This document shows positions 51,148-59,644 of a DNA stretch of 64,000 nucleotides, piece by piece (the first letter of the stretch is position 1; each line of letters begins with the position of its first letter). The notes below the pieces were generated by a model. The model saw only the letters and a list, made by a program, of their open reading frames with translations. It did not search any database and was not told the origin of the DNA. The translations under genes and the position numbers were made by a program. Where the stretch lies: NCBI RefSeq assembly GCF_022348185.1, contig NZ_JAKRFD010000001.1:514930-578929 (forward strand), read 5' to 3'. Source of the DNA: Epibacterium sp. Ofav1-8 (GTDB lineage Bacteria; Pseudomonadota; Alphaproteobacteria; Rhodobacterales; Rhodobacteraceae).

Positions 51148-51669
51148 ATGGGCCTGCAAATGAACGACAAGATGCAGAAGGCCTTTGTGCCGGATGAAAG
51201 CAACACCCGCCTGCTGCGCGATGCCTTTGGCCGTTTTGCCACCGGTGTGACCATCGTGACGGCCACCACGCCCGAGGGCGTGGTGGCAATCACCGCCAGC
51301 AGTTTCTCGTCGGTCTCGCTGACGCCGCCGATGGTGCTCTGGTCGCCGGACCGCAATTCGCGCCGCTTTCCCCATTTCGAAAAGGCCGAGCACTACGCGA
51401 TCCACGTGCTCGCCGCCGACCAGCAGGACCTTTGCTACAGCGTCGCCAAGGATGCCGCGGGGCTGCGCGATCTTGATCTGGCCCTGAACGCGGAGGGCGT
51501 TCCGGTGCTGGAGGGCTGTCTGGCGCGTTTCGAATGCACCCGCCACGCGGTCTACGACGGAGGAGACCATGCCATCGTGCTGGGCGTCGTGAACCGGGCG
51601 GAGATGCGCGAGGAGGGCGAGGCGCTTGCCTTCTTCAAGGGACAGATGGGCCGCATTACCGCGCATTAG
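51148..51669 (+). CDS. Flavin reductase (FMN-dependent, HpaC/SsuE-like partner)
   Basis: A 173-aa flavin reductase-like protein. The signature RFATGVTIVTATTPEG, the ITASSFSSVSLTPPMVLWS flavin-site strand and a GDHAIVLGVV strand are typical of the short NAD(P)H:flavin oxidoreductase family. GGGAGG precedes the ATG by 8 bases. It should deliver reduced FMN to the SsuD-like monooxygenase two genes upstream, and is the best reductase candidate in the window for the other luciferase-like enzyme at 2.2 kb. Confidence 0.93.
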   Translation: MGLQMNDKMQKAFVPDESNTRLLRDAFGRFATGVTIVTATTPEGVVAITASSFSSVSLTPPMVLWSPDRNSRRFPHFEKAEHYAIHVLAADQQDLCYSVAKDAAGLRDLDLALNAEGVPVLEGCLARFECTRHAVYDGGDHAIVLGVVNRAEMREEGEALAFFKGQMGRITAH

Positions 51670-51728
51670 GCCGCGCGATTTGACTGCGCCGGCGGAGGAG
51701 CCCGGCCTGTCGTTTGGGGAGGAACAAG

Positions 51729-52319
51729 ATGAACGCATTGATGGCGGTGGTGACACCGCTGTACTGGATCAACGCAACCTTGTTGCGCCTCGGGCGCTGG
51801 GTTGGCTGTGTTGCTGTGGCCGCCATGGTCGTCGCGATCCTGATCCAGGTCTTCTTTCGCTATGTGATGAACAACGCGCTGCCTTGGCCGGACGAGGCGG
51901 CGCGTTTCTGCATGCTCTGGATGACCGGCTTGATGGCGCCGACGGCGTTCCGACAGGGGGGCTTTGTCGCCATCGACACGCTGTCGGCGATGCTCCCGCT
52001 TCGGATCGGGTCGCTGCTGTCGCTGGTGCTTCTTTGCCTGAGCCTGCTGGTCCTGGTGGTTGCGGTGAAAATCGGCATCGGAGAGGTGACGGGGATCGGC
52101 GGTCGTTTTGCCACCGCGTCGCTCTACCTGCCCAATTCGCTTGGGTTTGACAGTTGGTTCCGGATACCGCGTTCGTGGATGATGCTGTCGCTGCTCGTTG
52201 GCATTGTGCTGCTGATCCTCGTCAATGTTGAACTGATCCTGCACCGCATCGTTGCCCTGTTGGGCGGCGCGGACCGGCTGCCGGAAATCGAATTCGCCAC
52301 GGCGGGAGGTGCCGAATAA
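51729..52319 (+). CDS. TRAP transporter small permease (DctQ family)
   Basis: A 196-aa membrane protein with four helices. Landmarks are IQVFFRYVMNNALPWPDEAARFCMLWM (split motif) and GGFVAIDTL. GGGAGG precedes the ATG by 7 bases. It shares one base with the DctM gene. It belongs to a second, complete TRAP system whose three genes are in the common Q-M-P order, unlike the hexuronate TRAP where P is divergent. Confidence 0.93.
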   Translation: MNALMAVVTPLYWINATLLRLGRWVGCVAVAAMVVAILIQVFFRYVMNNALPWPDEAARFCMLWMTGLMAPTAFRQGGFVAIDTLSAMLPLRIGSLLSLVLLCLSLLVLVVAVKIGIGEVTGIGGRFATASLYLPNSLGFDSWFRIPRSWMMLSLLVGIVLLILVNVELILHRIVALLGGADRLPEIEFATAGGAE

Positions 52320-53608
52320 TGCTGATCTGGTTCCTTCCGCTGTTTCTTGTCTTTCTCATGGTGGGGTTGCCGGTCTTCTTCGGCCTGCTGGCCGCGCCTG
52401 GCATCATGCTGTGGCTGGGCGGGCAGGAGCGCGACATCACGCTCCTGTACCGCAATCTCTACAACGGCATGGACAGCTTCCCGCTGATGGCGATCCCCTT
52501 CTTCATGCTGGCGGGCGAACTGATGAACAAGGGCGGGATCACCCTGCGGCTTGTGGAGTTTTCGCAGGCCCTGATGGGGCACCTGCGCGGCGGGCTGGCG
52601 CATGTGAACGTGCTGTCCTCGATGCTCTTTGCCGGGCTCTCGGGCTCCGCCGTGGCGGATACCTCGGCGCTGGGCTCCATGTTGATCCCGGCCATGGAAA
52701 AACAGGGCTATACCCGCAAATTCGCCGCGGCGATCACTGCGGCAAGCTCGGTGATCGGCCCGATCATCCCTCCTTCGGGGATCATGATTATCTATGCCTA
52801 TGTGATGGGAGAGAGCGTCGCAGCCCTGTTTCTGGCGGGCCTGGTGCCGGGGGCGCTCGTCGGTTTTGGCCTGATGGGAATGATCAAGATCATGGCGGAC
52901 AAATACGACTTTCCCGTCGCCTCTCGTCGCTACAGCTGGGGCGAACGTGGACAGGCCAGTCTCAAGGCCTTCTTTCCGCTGCTGACCCCGGTCATCATCC
53001 TTGGGGGCATCCTCGCCGGGGTCTTTACCCCGACGGAGGCCGCGGCGGTCGCGGTTGCCTATGCGCTGTTCATCGGCCTCTTTGTGCTGCGCACGCTGAA
53101 ACTGCGAGAACTGCCGGATGTGATGACGCGGGCCGGGATCACCTCTGCCGTGGTGTTGTTGCTGGTCGGCGCGGCGATGTCGTTCAAGACGGTGGTGTCG
53201 CTCAGCCATGCGCCGGAGCAGCTGGCAGAATTCATCCTGGCGCTGACCGAGAATCCGTTGTTGCTGCTGTTCCTGATCAACCTCTTGTTGTTCGTGGTCG
53301 GCATGTTTCTGGACGCGGGACCGGCGATCATCATTCTCGGTCCGATCCTTGGCCCCGTCTTTGCGGGTCTGGGGGTCGACAGCGTGCACTTCGCCATCAT
53401 CATGTGTGTGAACCTGACCGTCGGTCTGGCGACGCCGCCGATGGGGCTGGTCCTGTTCGTGGCCTCTGCCGTCTCCGGCGAGCGGGTCACCACGATCGCC
53501 CGTGCCATTCTGCCGTTCCTGGCCGTGGAAATCGCGGTGATCTTCCTGATCACCTTTGTCCCGGCCATCTCGATGACGATCCCCCGCCTGACGGGGTTCG
53601 TGAACTGA
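52319..53608 (+). CDS. TRAP transporter large permease (DctM family)
   Basis: A 429-aa protein with about twelve membrane helices. Family landmarks: IPFFMLAGELMNKGG, GLSGSAVADTSALGSMLIPAM, IGPIIPPSGIMIIYAY and MCVNLTVGLATPPMG. The operon position after the desulfonation-like enzymes suggests it imports their substrate. The transporter class differs from the ABC importer used in known sulfoquinovose (smo) loci. Confidence 0.95.
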   Translation: MLIWFLPLFLVFLMVGLPVFFGLLAAPGIMLWLGGQERDITLLYRNLYNGMDSFPLMAIPFFMLAGELMNKGGITLRLVEFSQALMGHLRGGLAHVNVLSSMLFAGLSGSAVADTSALGSMLIPAMEKQGYTRKFAAAITAASSVIGPIIPPSGIMIIYAYVMGESVAALFLAGLVPGALVGFGLMGMIKIMADKYDFPVASRRYSWGERGQASLKAFFPLLTPVIILGGILAGVFTPTEAAAVAVAYALFIGLFVLRTLKLRELPDVMTRAGITSAVVLLLVGAAMSFKTVVSLSHAPEQLAEFILALTENPLLLLFLINLLLFVVGMFLDAGPAIIILGPILGPVFAGLGVDSVHFAIIMCVNLTVGLATPPMGLVLFVASAVSGERVTTIARAILPFLAVEIAVIFLITFVPAISMTIPRLTGFVN

Positions 53609-53641
53609 CCTTAAAATCAAGAGCATCAGGGAGGATACTAA

Positions 53642-54700
53642 ATGCTCAAGAAAGCGTTGAAGACCGTCGCAGTCGCGGCACTTATGGCTGGGACTGCGCT
53701 CTCGGCCTCGGCCGCGGATTATACCATCCGCGCGACGGCCAATTCCAACGAAAACGACGAGGACTATGACGGCCTCGTGGTGTTCAAGAACTACGTCGAA
53801 GCAGCCTCCAATGGCGCGATCGAGGTGGAGCTGTTCATCGGAACCCAGCTCTGCTCGAACGGGGCGGAGTGTCTGCAAGGCGTCGCCGATGGGTCCATCG
53901 ACGTCTATATCTCCACCTCTGGCGGCGCGTCCGGTCTGTTCCCTTATGTGCAGGTGCTGGACCTGCCCTATCTGATGGCCGACGACCGGGTGGCGGAGCA
54001 TGTGCTGTCCGGGGATTTCACCCGCACTATCCGCGACATGGCGCTTGAGGATTCCGGCGATACCATCCGCCTGATGACCATCGGCAACACCGGCGGCTGG
54101 CGCAACTTTGCCAATACCAAGCGACGGGTGGCCGAGCCTGCGGATATGGAAGGTCTGAAGATCCGCACCGTGGTTGCCGACCTGCCGCAAGAGCTGGTCA
54201 AGGCCCTTGGTGCGTCGCCGACGCCGATCCCGTGGCCGGAGCTGTTCACCTCGTTCCAGACCGGCGTTGTCGAAGGGTCGAAGAACGGCATCACCGACAT
54301 CATGAGCATGAAGTTCCCGGATGCGGGTTTGCAGTATGTGACGCTGGACGGTCATGCCTACATGGGCGCGCTGTGGTGGATGTCGAACGAAACCTTCATG
54401 GCGATGCCGGAAGACATGCGTCAGGTGGTCGTCGATGGCTTCTATGCGCTGCAACAGGCCACCTTTGCCTCGCCCAAGCGCAAATCCATCGCAGCCTATG
54501 AGGACTTCGTTGCCGGCGGCGGGGATCTCTACGTGCCAACGCCAGAGCAGAAAGCTGCCTTCAAAGAGGCCGCGTCCCCGGTCTATGACTGGTTCAAGGC
54601 CAATGTCGACAAGGGCGAAGAAGCCTTTACGGCCCTGACCGAAGCCGTTGCTCGGGCCGAAGCCGACATTGACGCTGCCCGGGCCAAAGATCTGAACTGA
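53642..54700 (+). CDS. TRAP transporter substrate-binding protein (DctP family)
   Basis: A 352-aa periplasmic protein. A signal peptide covers MLKKALKTVAVAALMAGTALSASA, with a cleavage-like site before ADYTIR. The mature protein has ASNGAIEVELFIGTQLCSN, the binding Arg in GLKIRTVV and WPELFTSFQTGVVEG, all family-typical. AGGGAGG precedes the ATG. The two Cys in the CSNGAEC segment, six residues apart, are unusual for the family and could form a disulphide. The ligand is inferred to be the operon's substrate. Confidence 0.94.
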   Translation: MLKKALKTVAVAALMAGTALSASAADYTIRATANSNENDEDYDGLVVFKNYVEAASNGAIEVELFIGTQLCSNGAECLQGVADGSIDVYISTSGGASGLFPYVQVLDLPYLMADDRVAEHVLSGDFTRTIRDMALEDSGDTIRLMTIGNTGGWRNFANTKRRVAEPADMEGLKIRTVVADLPQELVKALGASPTPIPWPELFTSFQTGVVEGSKNGITDIMSMKFPDAGLQYVTLDGHAYMGALWWMSNETFMAMPEDMRQVVVDGFYALQQATFASPKRKSIAAYEDFVAGGGDLYVPTPEQKAAFKEAASPVYDWFKANVDKGEEAFTALTEAVARAEADIDAARAKDLN

Positions 54701-54779
54701 TCTCTGATGACCACAGGCCAGGGGCTGGTGCAGGATCACTGCCGCCAGACCCTGATGCCTCTGCGGTCTGATGGACATT

Positions 54780-54814
54780 GCATCTCCCCTCGGATCCTGT
54801 CCGCGGGGGGATGC
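54780..54814. terminator. Hairpin after the TRAP operon
   Basis: GCATCTCCCC and GGGGGGATGC can form a 10-bp stem with one G-U pair and a 15-nt loop, about 80 bp after the binding-protein stop. It lies between convergent genes and lacks a long T run, so a terminator role is likely but not certain. No gene was found in the 54701-54909 gap. Confidence 0.5.
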
Positions 54815-54909
54815 CACTGCACTGCGGCGGTCCCACCGTCGGCCTGCAACGCCAGGCTGTGCGCCTCTCCGGCCGGTGATCACGATCTGGCCGGGGGCAG
54901 TTGCGGCTC

Positions 54910-55509
54910 TTACTCGGGATGAGTGTTTAGAACGCCTGAGGCAAGGCACTCAAAGGCGGCAAGCGCTTTGGGAAGCGTGGCTTCCGGATCGTCGCTGGTG
55001 CCCACCCACAAGGCTGCATTCAGGGCGACGCCATTCAACAGCCGCGCGACCGCTTCGATGTCAACCGGCTTGATGATATGCGCCTGTGCCAACTCCTGCA
55101 GGGTCATGATCGTGGCTTGCAGGCATTTGTTCTGGCTGGGCCATTGCGCCGGATCGCCCAGAACCGCAGGTCCGTCCAGCAGGACAATCCGCTGCACTTC
55201 CGGTTCGAGTGCCATGCGGATGTAGGCCGCACCCTCTGCCAGCAATCCGGGCCAACCGCCTCCGGCTTTTGTACCCGCCGCCTTGGCATCCGCCGCCATG
55301 GCGCTGTCGATCTGGTCGACAACTGCTGCGAGCAACCCGCGTTTGTCGCCGAAATTGTGATAGAGCGCCCCGCGGGTCAGGCCAGCCTCCGCGGTCAACT
55401 CATCCATGGAGGCTTGGGCAAAGCCTTTTTCGGCAAACGCCCGGCGCCCGGCGTCTATCAGTTTCAGTCGGGTTTCTTCCATCTTCTCGGCGCGAGATCG
55501 TGGTGCCAT
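54910..55509 (-). CDS. TetR/AcrR-family repressor
   Basis: A 199-aa regulator. The N-terminal helix-turn-helix contains LIDAGRRAFAEKGFAQASMDELTAEAGLTRGALYHNFGDK (split landmark), the standard TetR pattern. The C-terminal ligand domain is of the type that follows RGLLAAVVDQID. It is divergent from the RidA gene, and three identical-form palindromes fill the 124-bp gap, so it almost certainly represses both genes. The ligand is unknown. Confidence 0.95.
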   Translation of the reverse strand: MAPRSRAEKMEETRLKLIDAGRRAFAEKGFAQASMDELTAEAGLTRGALYHNFGDKRGLLAAVVDQIDSAMAADAKAAGTKAGGGWPGLLAEGAAYIRMALEPEVQRIVLLDGPAVLGDPAQWPSQNKCLQATIMTLQELAQAHIIKPVDIEAVARLLNGVALNAALWVGTSDDPEATLPKALAAFECLASGVLNTHPE

Positions 55510-55527
55510 TCAATCCATTCCCTTCAT

Positions 55528-55589
55528 ATACGATGCGTATGCCAATTGACATACGGCGCGTATCTGATTATTTGACATACGTAGCGTAT
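55528..55589. promoter_or_regulatory. Three 13-bp palindromic operators for the TetR regulator
   Basis: ATACG-N3-CGTAT occurs at 55528-55540, 55551-55563 and 55577-55589 (N3 = ATG, GCG, TAG). Centre-to-centre spacing is 23 and 26 bp, a little over two helical turns. Two TTGACA hexamers (55546-55551 and 55572-55577) overlap the second and third sites, so bound repressor should block polymerase. Confidence 0.85.
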
Positions 55590-55633
55590 ATGAACGCGCG
55601 TGATCCTACCATTCTTATCTCTGCGAGGTTGTC

Positions 55634-56032
55634 ATGGCACTGAACAATGAACCGATTTTTCCAGCAAATCGCCACGCGCTCTATGCGCAACATGGGTATT
55701 CCGCCGCGATCAGGTCAGGAGACCTGGTGTTTGTTTCGGGGCAGGTCGGCAGTCGCGAGGATGGCACCCCGGAACCGGAGTTCAAGGCGCAGGTCGAGCG
55801 CGCGTTTGAGAACCTGCGCGCTGTTCTTGACGCGGCCGGGTGCGCATTTGCCGACATTGTGGATGTGACCACGTTTCATACGGATCCGGAACAGCAGTTT
55901 GCTGACATCATGGAGGTCAAGGCGGTCATGTTCCCGGATGCCCCCTACCCGAACTGGACCGCCGTCGGGGTAAACTGGCTCGCTGGATTTGATTTCGAAA
56001 TCAAGGTGGTGGCGCGTATGCCCGCGCAATAA
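55634..56032 (+). CDS. RidA family protein (YjgF/YER057c/UK114)
   Basis: A 132-aa protein of the RidA superfamily. It keeps GDLVFVSGQVG, AFENLRAVLDAAGCAFADIVDVTTFHT and the C-terminal strand FEIKVVARM. In archetypal RidA an Arg near residue 105 hydrolyses enamine/imine intermediates; here the equivalent strand reads PNWTAVGVNWLAG, without Arg. It therefore belongs to a different Rid subgroup that may lack deaminase activity. It is controlled by the divergent TetR regulator. Confidence 0.9.
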   Translation: MALNNEPIFPANRHALYAQHGYSAAIRSGDLVFVSGQVGSREDGTPEPEFKAQVERAFENLRAVLDAAGCAFADIVDVTTFHTDPEQQFADIMEVKAVMFPDAPYPNWTAVGVNWLAGFDFEIKVVARMPAQ

Positions 56033-56179
56033 CAACCGGGGCTTGGCGCGCGCGGATCGACGTCTGCGAGGGCACGTTCGCCTCCCCCAAACGCAGACGC
56101 CGCGATTAAGGCCCTGTTAACGACGCGGGCATAGGGTTGGAGGTGTTACGATGTAGTGTTAGGCGGTTCGAGGTGTCCC

Positions 56180-57085
56180 ATGCTCGAGATTATTGCGTCC
56201 TCGGCGGAGGATGCGCGCGATGGTTATGATCTGCAAAAGGCGATGAAATGGTTCGACCTGTCGCCGGAAGACCGGGATCGAACCATGCAGCTCGGCGAAA
56301 TCTCCGAGAGCGTGGCCGAGGCGATCATTGAAGCCTTCTATGAACATCTGCTCAGTGACCCGGTGGCGGCGCAGCATTTCCACGGCCCCGACCACGTCGA
56401 AAAGGTCAAAGCCGGGCAGCTGCGCTACTTCAGGGAATTGATCTCCGCGGAGCTGGATGACGATTACATCGCGGATCGTCGCCGGATCGGCGGCATTCAT
56501 GAACGCACGGGGGTCACGCCGACGCTGTATATCGGCGCGTATGCCTTCTATCTGAACCGCCTCGCGACGATCGTGCTCGACCGGATGAAGGAAGAGCCCG
56601 ACTCGGCCTTCCCACTGCTGCTGTCCTTGTTCAAATTCGCGCATTTTGACATGGCGCTGGCGCTTGAGACCTATGTGGACACCCGCGAAGAGACCATCCG
56701 GGATCGCGAGCGGGAGCTGAGCGAACTGCCGACACCTGTGTTGCAACTGCGCCCCGGCCTATTGCTGATCCCCGTGGTCGGGACATTGGACAGCTTTCGT
56801 GCACGGGCGCTGACGGTGCAATTGCTCGAGGGTATTCGGGCGCACCGGGCCCGGGCGGTGGTGCTTGACATCACCGGCGTCGCCGCGGTGGACAGTGCGG
56901 TGGCCAATCATCTGATCCAGACGATGTCGGCAGCACGCCTCATGGGGGTGCGCTCCGTCTTGACCGGGCTGTCGGCAGAGGTGGCGCAATCGCTTGTAAA
57001 GGTCGGTGTCACCGCAGAGAAATTGCAGACCGCCGGAGATCTGGAAAGTGGCATCGAGCTGGCCGACCGCTTGATGGCAGGGTAG
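56180..57085 (+). CDS. rsbR: Stressosome sensor: protoglobin-STAS fusion (RsbR-like)
   Basis: A 301-aa protein. Residues about 10-185 form a globin-coupled-sensor domain with proximal His107 in RRIGGIHERTGVTPTLYIGAY (split), the standard IGxxHxxxGVxPxxY motif. Residues about 195-301 form a STAS domain with DITGVAAVDSAVANHL, where the phosphorylatable Thr of Bacillus RsbR is Ser. The globin likely binds haem and senses O2 or another gas. GAGGT precedes the ATG at 56180; a GTG 24 bases upstream is less likely. It leads the stressosome operon. Confidence 0.9.
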   Translation: MLEIIASSAEDARDGYDLQKAMKWFDLSPEDRDRTMQLGEISESVAEAIIEAFYEHLLSDPVAAQHFHGPDHVEKVKAGQLRYFRELISAELDDDYIADRRRIGGIHERTGVTPTLYIGAYAFYLNRLATIVLDRMKEEPDSAFPLLLSLFKFAHFDMALALETYVDTREETIRDRERELSELPTPVLQLRPGLLLIPVVGTLDSFRARALTVQLLEGIRAHRARAVVLDITGVAAVDSAVANHLIQTMSAARLMGVRSVLTGLSAEVAQSLVKVGVTAEKLQTAGDLESGIELADRLMAG

Positions 57086-57089
57086 GGGG

Positions 57090-57443
57090 ATGAGCAGCCG
57101 TGTGCCCATTCTGCGCCAGGGAGACGTGCTGATCGCGTCGATTCAGGAAGAGTTGAGCGACGGGGACATTCTGGATCTTCAGTTGCGCATTCTCGAAGAG
57201 GTGATCCGCTGTCGGGCCAGTGGCGTGATCGTCGACGTGAGCGCATTGGATGTGCTCGACAGTTTCGGATCGCGCAGCCTGTCGGATATGGCACAGGCGG
57301 TGCGGCTGCGCGGCTCTCGGCTGGTGATCGTCGGGATCCAGCCGGATGTGGCCTATTCCATGGTCTTGCTGGGCGTCACCTTGCCGGATGTCGCCACAGC
57401 GCTGGATCTGGACCGTGGCCTGGCCTTGCTGGAGGCCGGCTAG
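57090..57443 (+). CDS. rsbS: Stressosome scaffold STAS protein (RsbS-like)
   Basis: A 117-aa single STAS domain. The phosphorylation-site segment VDVSALDVLDSFGSRSL corresponds to the DSF..R region of RsbS, with the Ser intact. With RsbR it should build the stressosome core and sequester RsbT until phosphorylated. It lies 4 bp after the rsbR gene, with a purine-rich ribosome site within it. Confidence 0.92.
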   Translation: MSSRVPILRQGDVLIASIQEELSDGDILDLQLRILEEVIRCRASGVIVDVSALDVLDSFGSRSLSDMAQAVRLRGSRLVIVGIQPDVAYSMVLLGVTLPDVATALDLDRGLALLEAG

Positions 57444-57444
57444 C

Positions 57445-57864
57445 ATGCAGGTAGAGGGGGCGCTTGGTGGCGATATTCAGGCCATTCGTCGTGATGCCGA
57501 TGTCATCTCCGCCCGCCAATCCGGTCGGCAGATTGCCGAACGAATGGGGTACAGCCGGCCGGATCAGGCTCTGATCGCAACGGCGATTTCCGAACTCGCG
57601 CGCAATATCGTCAATTACGCCGGCAAGGGCGAAATCGAAATCACACCGGTACGACGGCGGGGCCGGATGGGGCTGCGTATCATCGCCCGCGACCACGGTC
57701 CCGGCATCGAGGACCTGGAGCGCGCAATGGCGGACGGGTTTTCCACCGGAAACAGTTTTGGTCTCGGACTGCCGGGGGCGAAGCGCATCATGGACGACTT
57801 TGATGTCGTTACCGCCGTGGGCGAGGGCGTCGTTGTCACGGCAATCAAGTGGATGGGGAGATAG
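57445..57864 (+). CDS. rsbT: Stressosome switch kinase (RsbT-like)
   Basis: A 139-aa GHKL ATPase. The N box is ISELARNIVNYAG, the G1 box RDHGPGI, and the lid/G2 region GLGLPGAKRIMDDF. It should phosphorylate the STAS domains of RsbR/RsbS under stress and then bind an RsbU_N-type output domain. Such a domain forms the N-terminus of the histidine kinase two genes downstream. It starts one base after the rsbS stop and its own stop overlaps the next gene. Confidence 0.95.
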   Translation: MQVEGALGGDIQAIRRDADVISARQSGRQIAERMGYSRPDQALIATAISELARNIVNYAGKGEIEITPVRRRGRMGLRIIARDHGPGIEDLERAMADGFSTGNSFGLGLPGAKRIMDDFDVVTAVGEGVVVTAIKWMGR

Positions 57865-58478
57865 TGGCAGGGCGGATCGATATCGTCGGCAGTTCCAATG
57901 TCCTGAGCTGGGCCGTTGCAGGGCGCGCCAAGGTTTCGGGGTACAGTGGCGATGGCTACATGCTGTTGCGCGATGGCGAGGACATATGTGCGGTTGTGAT
58001 CGACGGTCTGGGGAGCGGCGCGGAGGCACATCAGGCGGCGACCATTGGGCTACGGGCGGTGCAGCAGCGGGACTGTACCTCGCTCGAGCAGATGTTTGCA
58101 TCGGCTCATGAATCCTTGCGGCGTGTAAGGGGGGCGGCAATGGCGGTCGTGTCGGTATCCTTGCGGACGATGTCGGCATCCTGGGCGGCCGTTGGCGATG
58201 TCGACGGGCTGCATCTGCGGTGCGGAATGCCAAATGGCGGCCTGATCCAGAGAAGCGGCACGCTTGGGGTCGCCTATGACGGGATCCGCGTCATAGATAT
58301 CGCACTCGAAGCGGGTGATGTGCTGGTTCTGACAACAGACGGGGTTCGGCGATCCTATCGCGGAGCCCCCATGCATGGGCATAATGTGCAAGCGCAGGCC
58401 GACACGATACTGGAGACCTATGGTCGGCCATCAGATGACTGCCTTGCGCTGGTTCTTAAGCTCGAGGCAACGAGATGA
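57864..58478 (+). CDS. rsbX: Stressosome resetting phosphatase (RsbX-like PP2C/SpoIIE type)
   Basis: A 204-aa small serine phosphatase-like protein. It contains KVSGYSGDGYMLLRDGEDICAVVIDGLGSGAEAH (split), with the metal-site DGLGSG where PP2C/SpoIIE enzymes have DG.G.G, and later GDVLVLTTDGV. Start choice is between a GTG overlapping the RsbT stop (57864, GGGAG just upstream) and one at 57849. It should dephosphorylate RsbS/RsbR to reset the switch. Its stop overlaps the kinase start by 4 bp. Confidence 0.88.
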   Translation: MAGRIDIVGSSNVLSWAVAGRAKVSGYSGDGYMLLRDGEDICAVVIDGLGSGAEAHQAATIGLRAVQQRDCTSLEQMFASAHESLRRVRGAAMAVVSVSLRTMSASWAAVGDVDGLHLRCGMPNGGLIQRSGTLGVAYDGIRVIDIALEAGDVLVLTTDGVRRSYRGAPMHGHNVQAQADTILETYGRPSDDCLALVLKLEATR

Positions 58479-59644
58479 AAGCACTGTCTCTGATTGACCC
58501 TGAGCCGTTGAACGGAGATGCGGCACGCCGATACCGGCAGGCCCTGATTGCCTATGCGCGAAACGGCGGTGAGGCCGACCTTCTGGAGGCTTATGAATGC
58601 GCGCGCGCCGCATTGCAGGCGCAGGTTGCGATCAGCGACATCGGCGAAATCCACTTTCATGCCGCGCGCGAACTGCGGGCGGACAGTACAGATCGGGAGC
58701 TTACGGAAACCCGGCTCGAGGCCTTCTATCTCGAAGCGGTCTCGGTCTACGACATGGCGCTGCGCGGCTATGGCGCCAGCGTTGCAACGCTGACAAACGA
58801 GATCGCCGAACGCCGCCGCGTCGAGGAAGAGCTGCGCAAACTCTCCGGCATGTTGACCTTGCAGCGTGACCAGTTGGATCAGCAGGTGAGGGCGCGTACC
58901 GCCGAATTGCAGAACAAGGTCGAGGAATTGCGGGCGCTGAACGGTCAGTTGCGGCAGACCAATCAGGAACAGTCGCAGTTCACCTATGCGCTGTCGCATG
59001 ATCTGAAGTCGCCCGTGAATACCATGACCAATATGCTGGATTTTCTTGCTTCCGACTATCAGGACTACATCGACGAAGACGGGCAGGAGCTGATCTCTGC
59101 GGCGCGCACGACAGCCGCACGCATGTCCCGGATCATAGCTGATACCCTGTGTTATTCGCAATTGGTTGGGGTGGAGCCTCGGTTCGAGACAGTTGATCTC
59201 GCGCAGCTCTGCAAAGAGGTGCTGGCGGATCTGCGTGCCGACATCGACGCAGCGCAGGCGAAGGTACATGTCGGAGCGCTTCCGGTGATACGAGGCCTTC
59301 CGACGCAGGTGCGCAGCCTGTTGCAAAACCTGATCTCCAACGGGCTGAAGTTTCGGGCGCCAGACCGCCCCTGCGTTTTGCGTATCGAGGCCACCAGCGA
59401 CGTCGATGATTGCGAGGTGGAAGTGTCGGTCCGCGACAATGGTATCGGAATCGCGGCTGCACAGCAGGAACGGATTTTTGGATTGTTCCAGCGGTTGCAC
59501 ACGCATGACGACTATCCCGGAACCGGCATCGGACTGGCGCTGTGTCAGCGGGTTGCGCATGTTCACGGTGGATCCGTACAGGTGCAGTCCGAACCCGGAA
59601 AGGGCAGTTGTTTCAGTGTTCGGTTCTGGGGGGCGGGGGCATGA
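58475..59644 (+). CDS. Sensor histidine kinase with RsbU-type N-terminal domain
   Basis: A 389-aa kinase. Residues about 10-105 look like the RsbU N-terminal domain, the module through which RsbT activates the RsbU phosphatase (all-helical, with ISDIGEIHFHAARELR and a terminal YDMALRGYG). A coiled coil follows (about 110-160), then the H box SHDLKSPVNTM with the phospho-His, N box LISNGLKF, G1 RDNGIGIA and G2 GTGIGLALCQR. It has no membrane segment. RsbT released from the stressosome is thus predicted to control this kinase, replacing the sigma-B branch of Bacillus. It overlaps the receiver gene by 4 bp. Confidence 0.87.
   Translation: MKALSLIDPEPLNGDAARRYRQALIAYARNGGEADLLEAYECARAALQAQVAISDIGEIHFHAARELRADSTDRELTETRLEAFYLEAVSVYDMALRGYGASVATLTNEIAERRRVEEELRKLSGMLTLQRDQLDQQVRARTAELQNKVEELRALNGQLRQTNQEQSQFTYALSHDLKSPVNTMTNMLDFLASDYQDYIDEDGQELISAARTTAARMSRIIADTLCYSQLVGVEPRFETVDLAQLCKEVLADLRADIDAAQAKVHVGALPVIRGLPTQVRSLLQNLISNGLKFRAPDRPCVLRIEATSDVDDCEVEVSVRDNGIGIAAAQQERIFGLFQRLHTHDDYPGTGIGLALCQRVAHVHGGSVQVQSEPGKGSCFSVRFWGAGA

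Noticed and set aside
52124..54949. Very long minus-strand open frame (about 940 codons) opposite the TRAP operon
   Set aside because: It covers three clear TRAP genes; its translation is His/Arg/Gln-rich low-complexity sequence typical of antisense frames in high-GC DNA.
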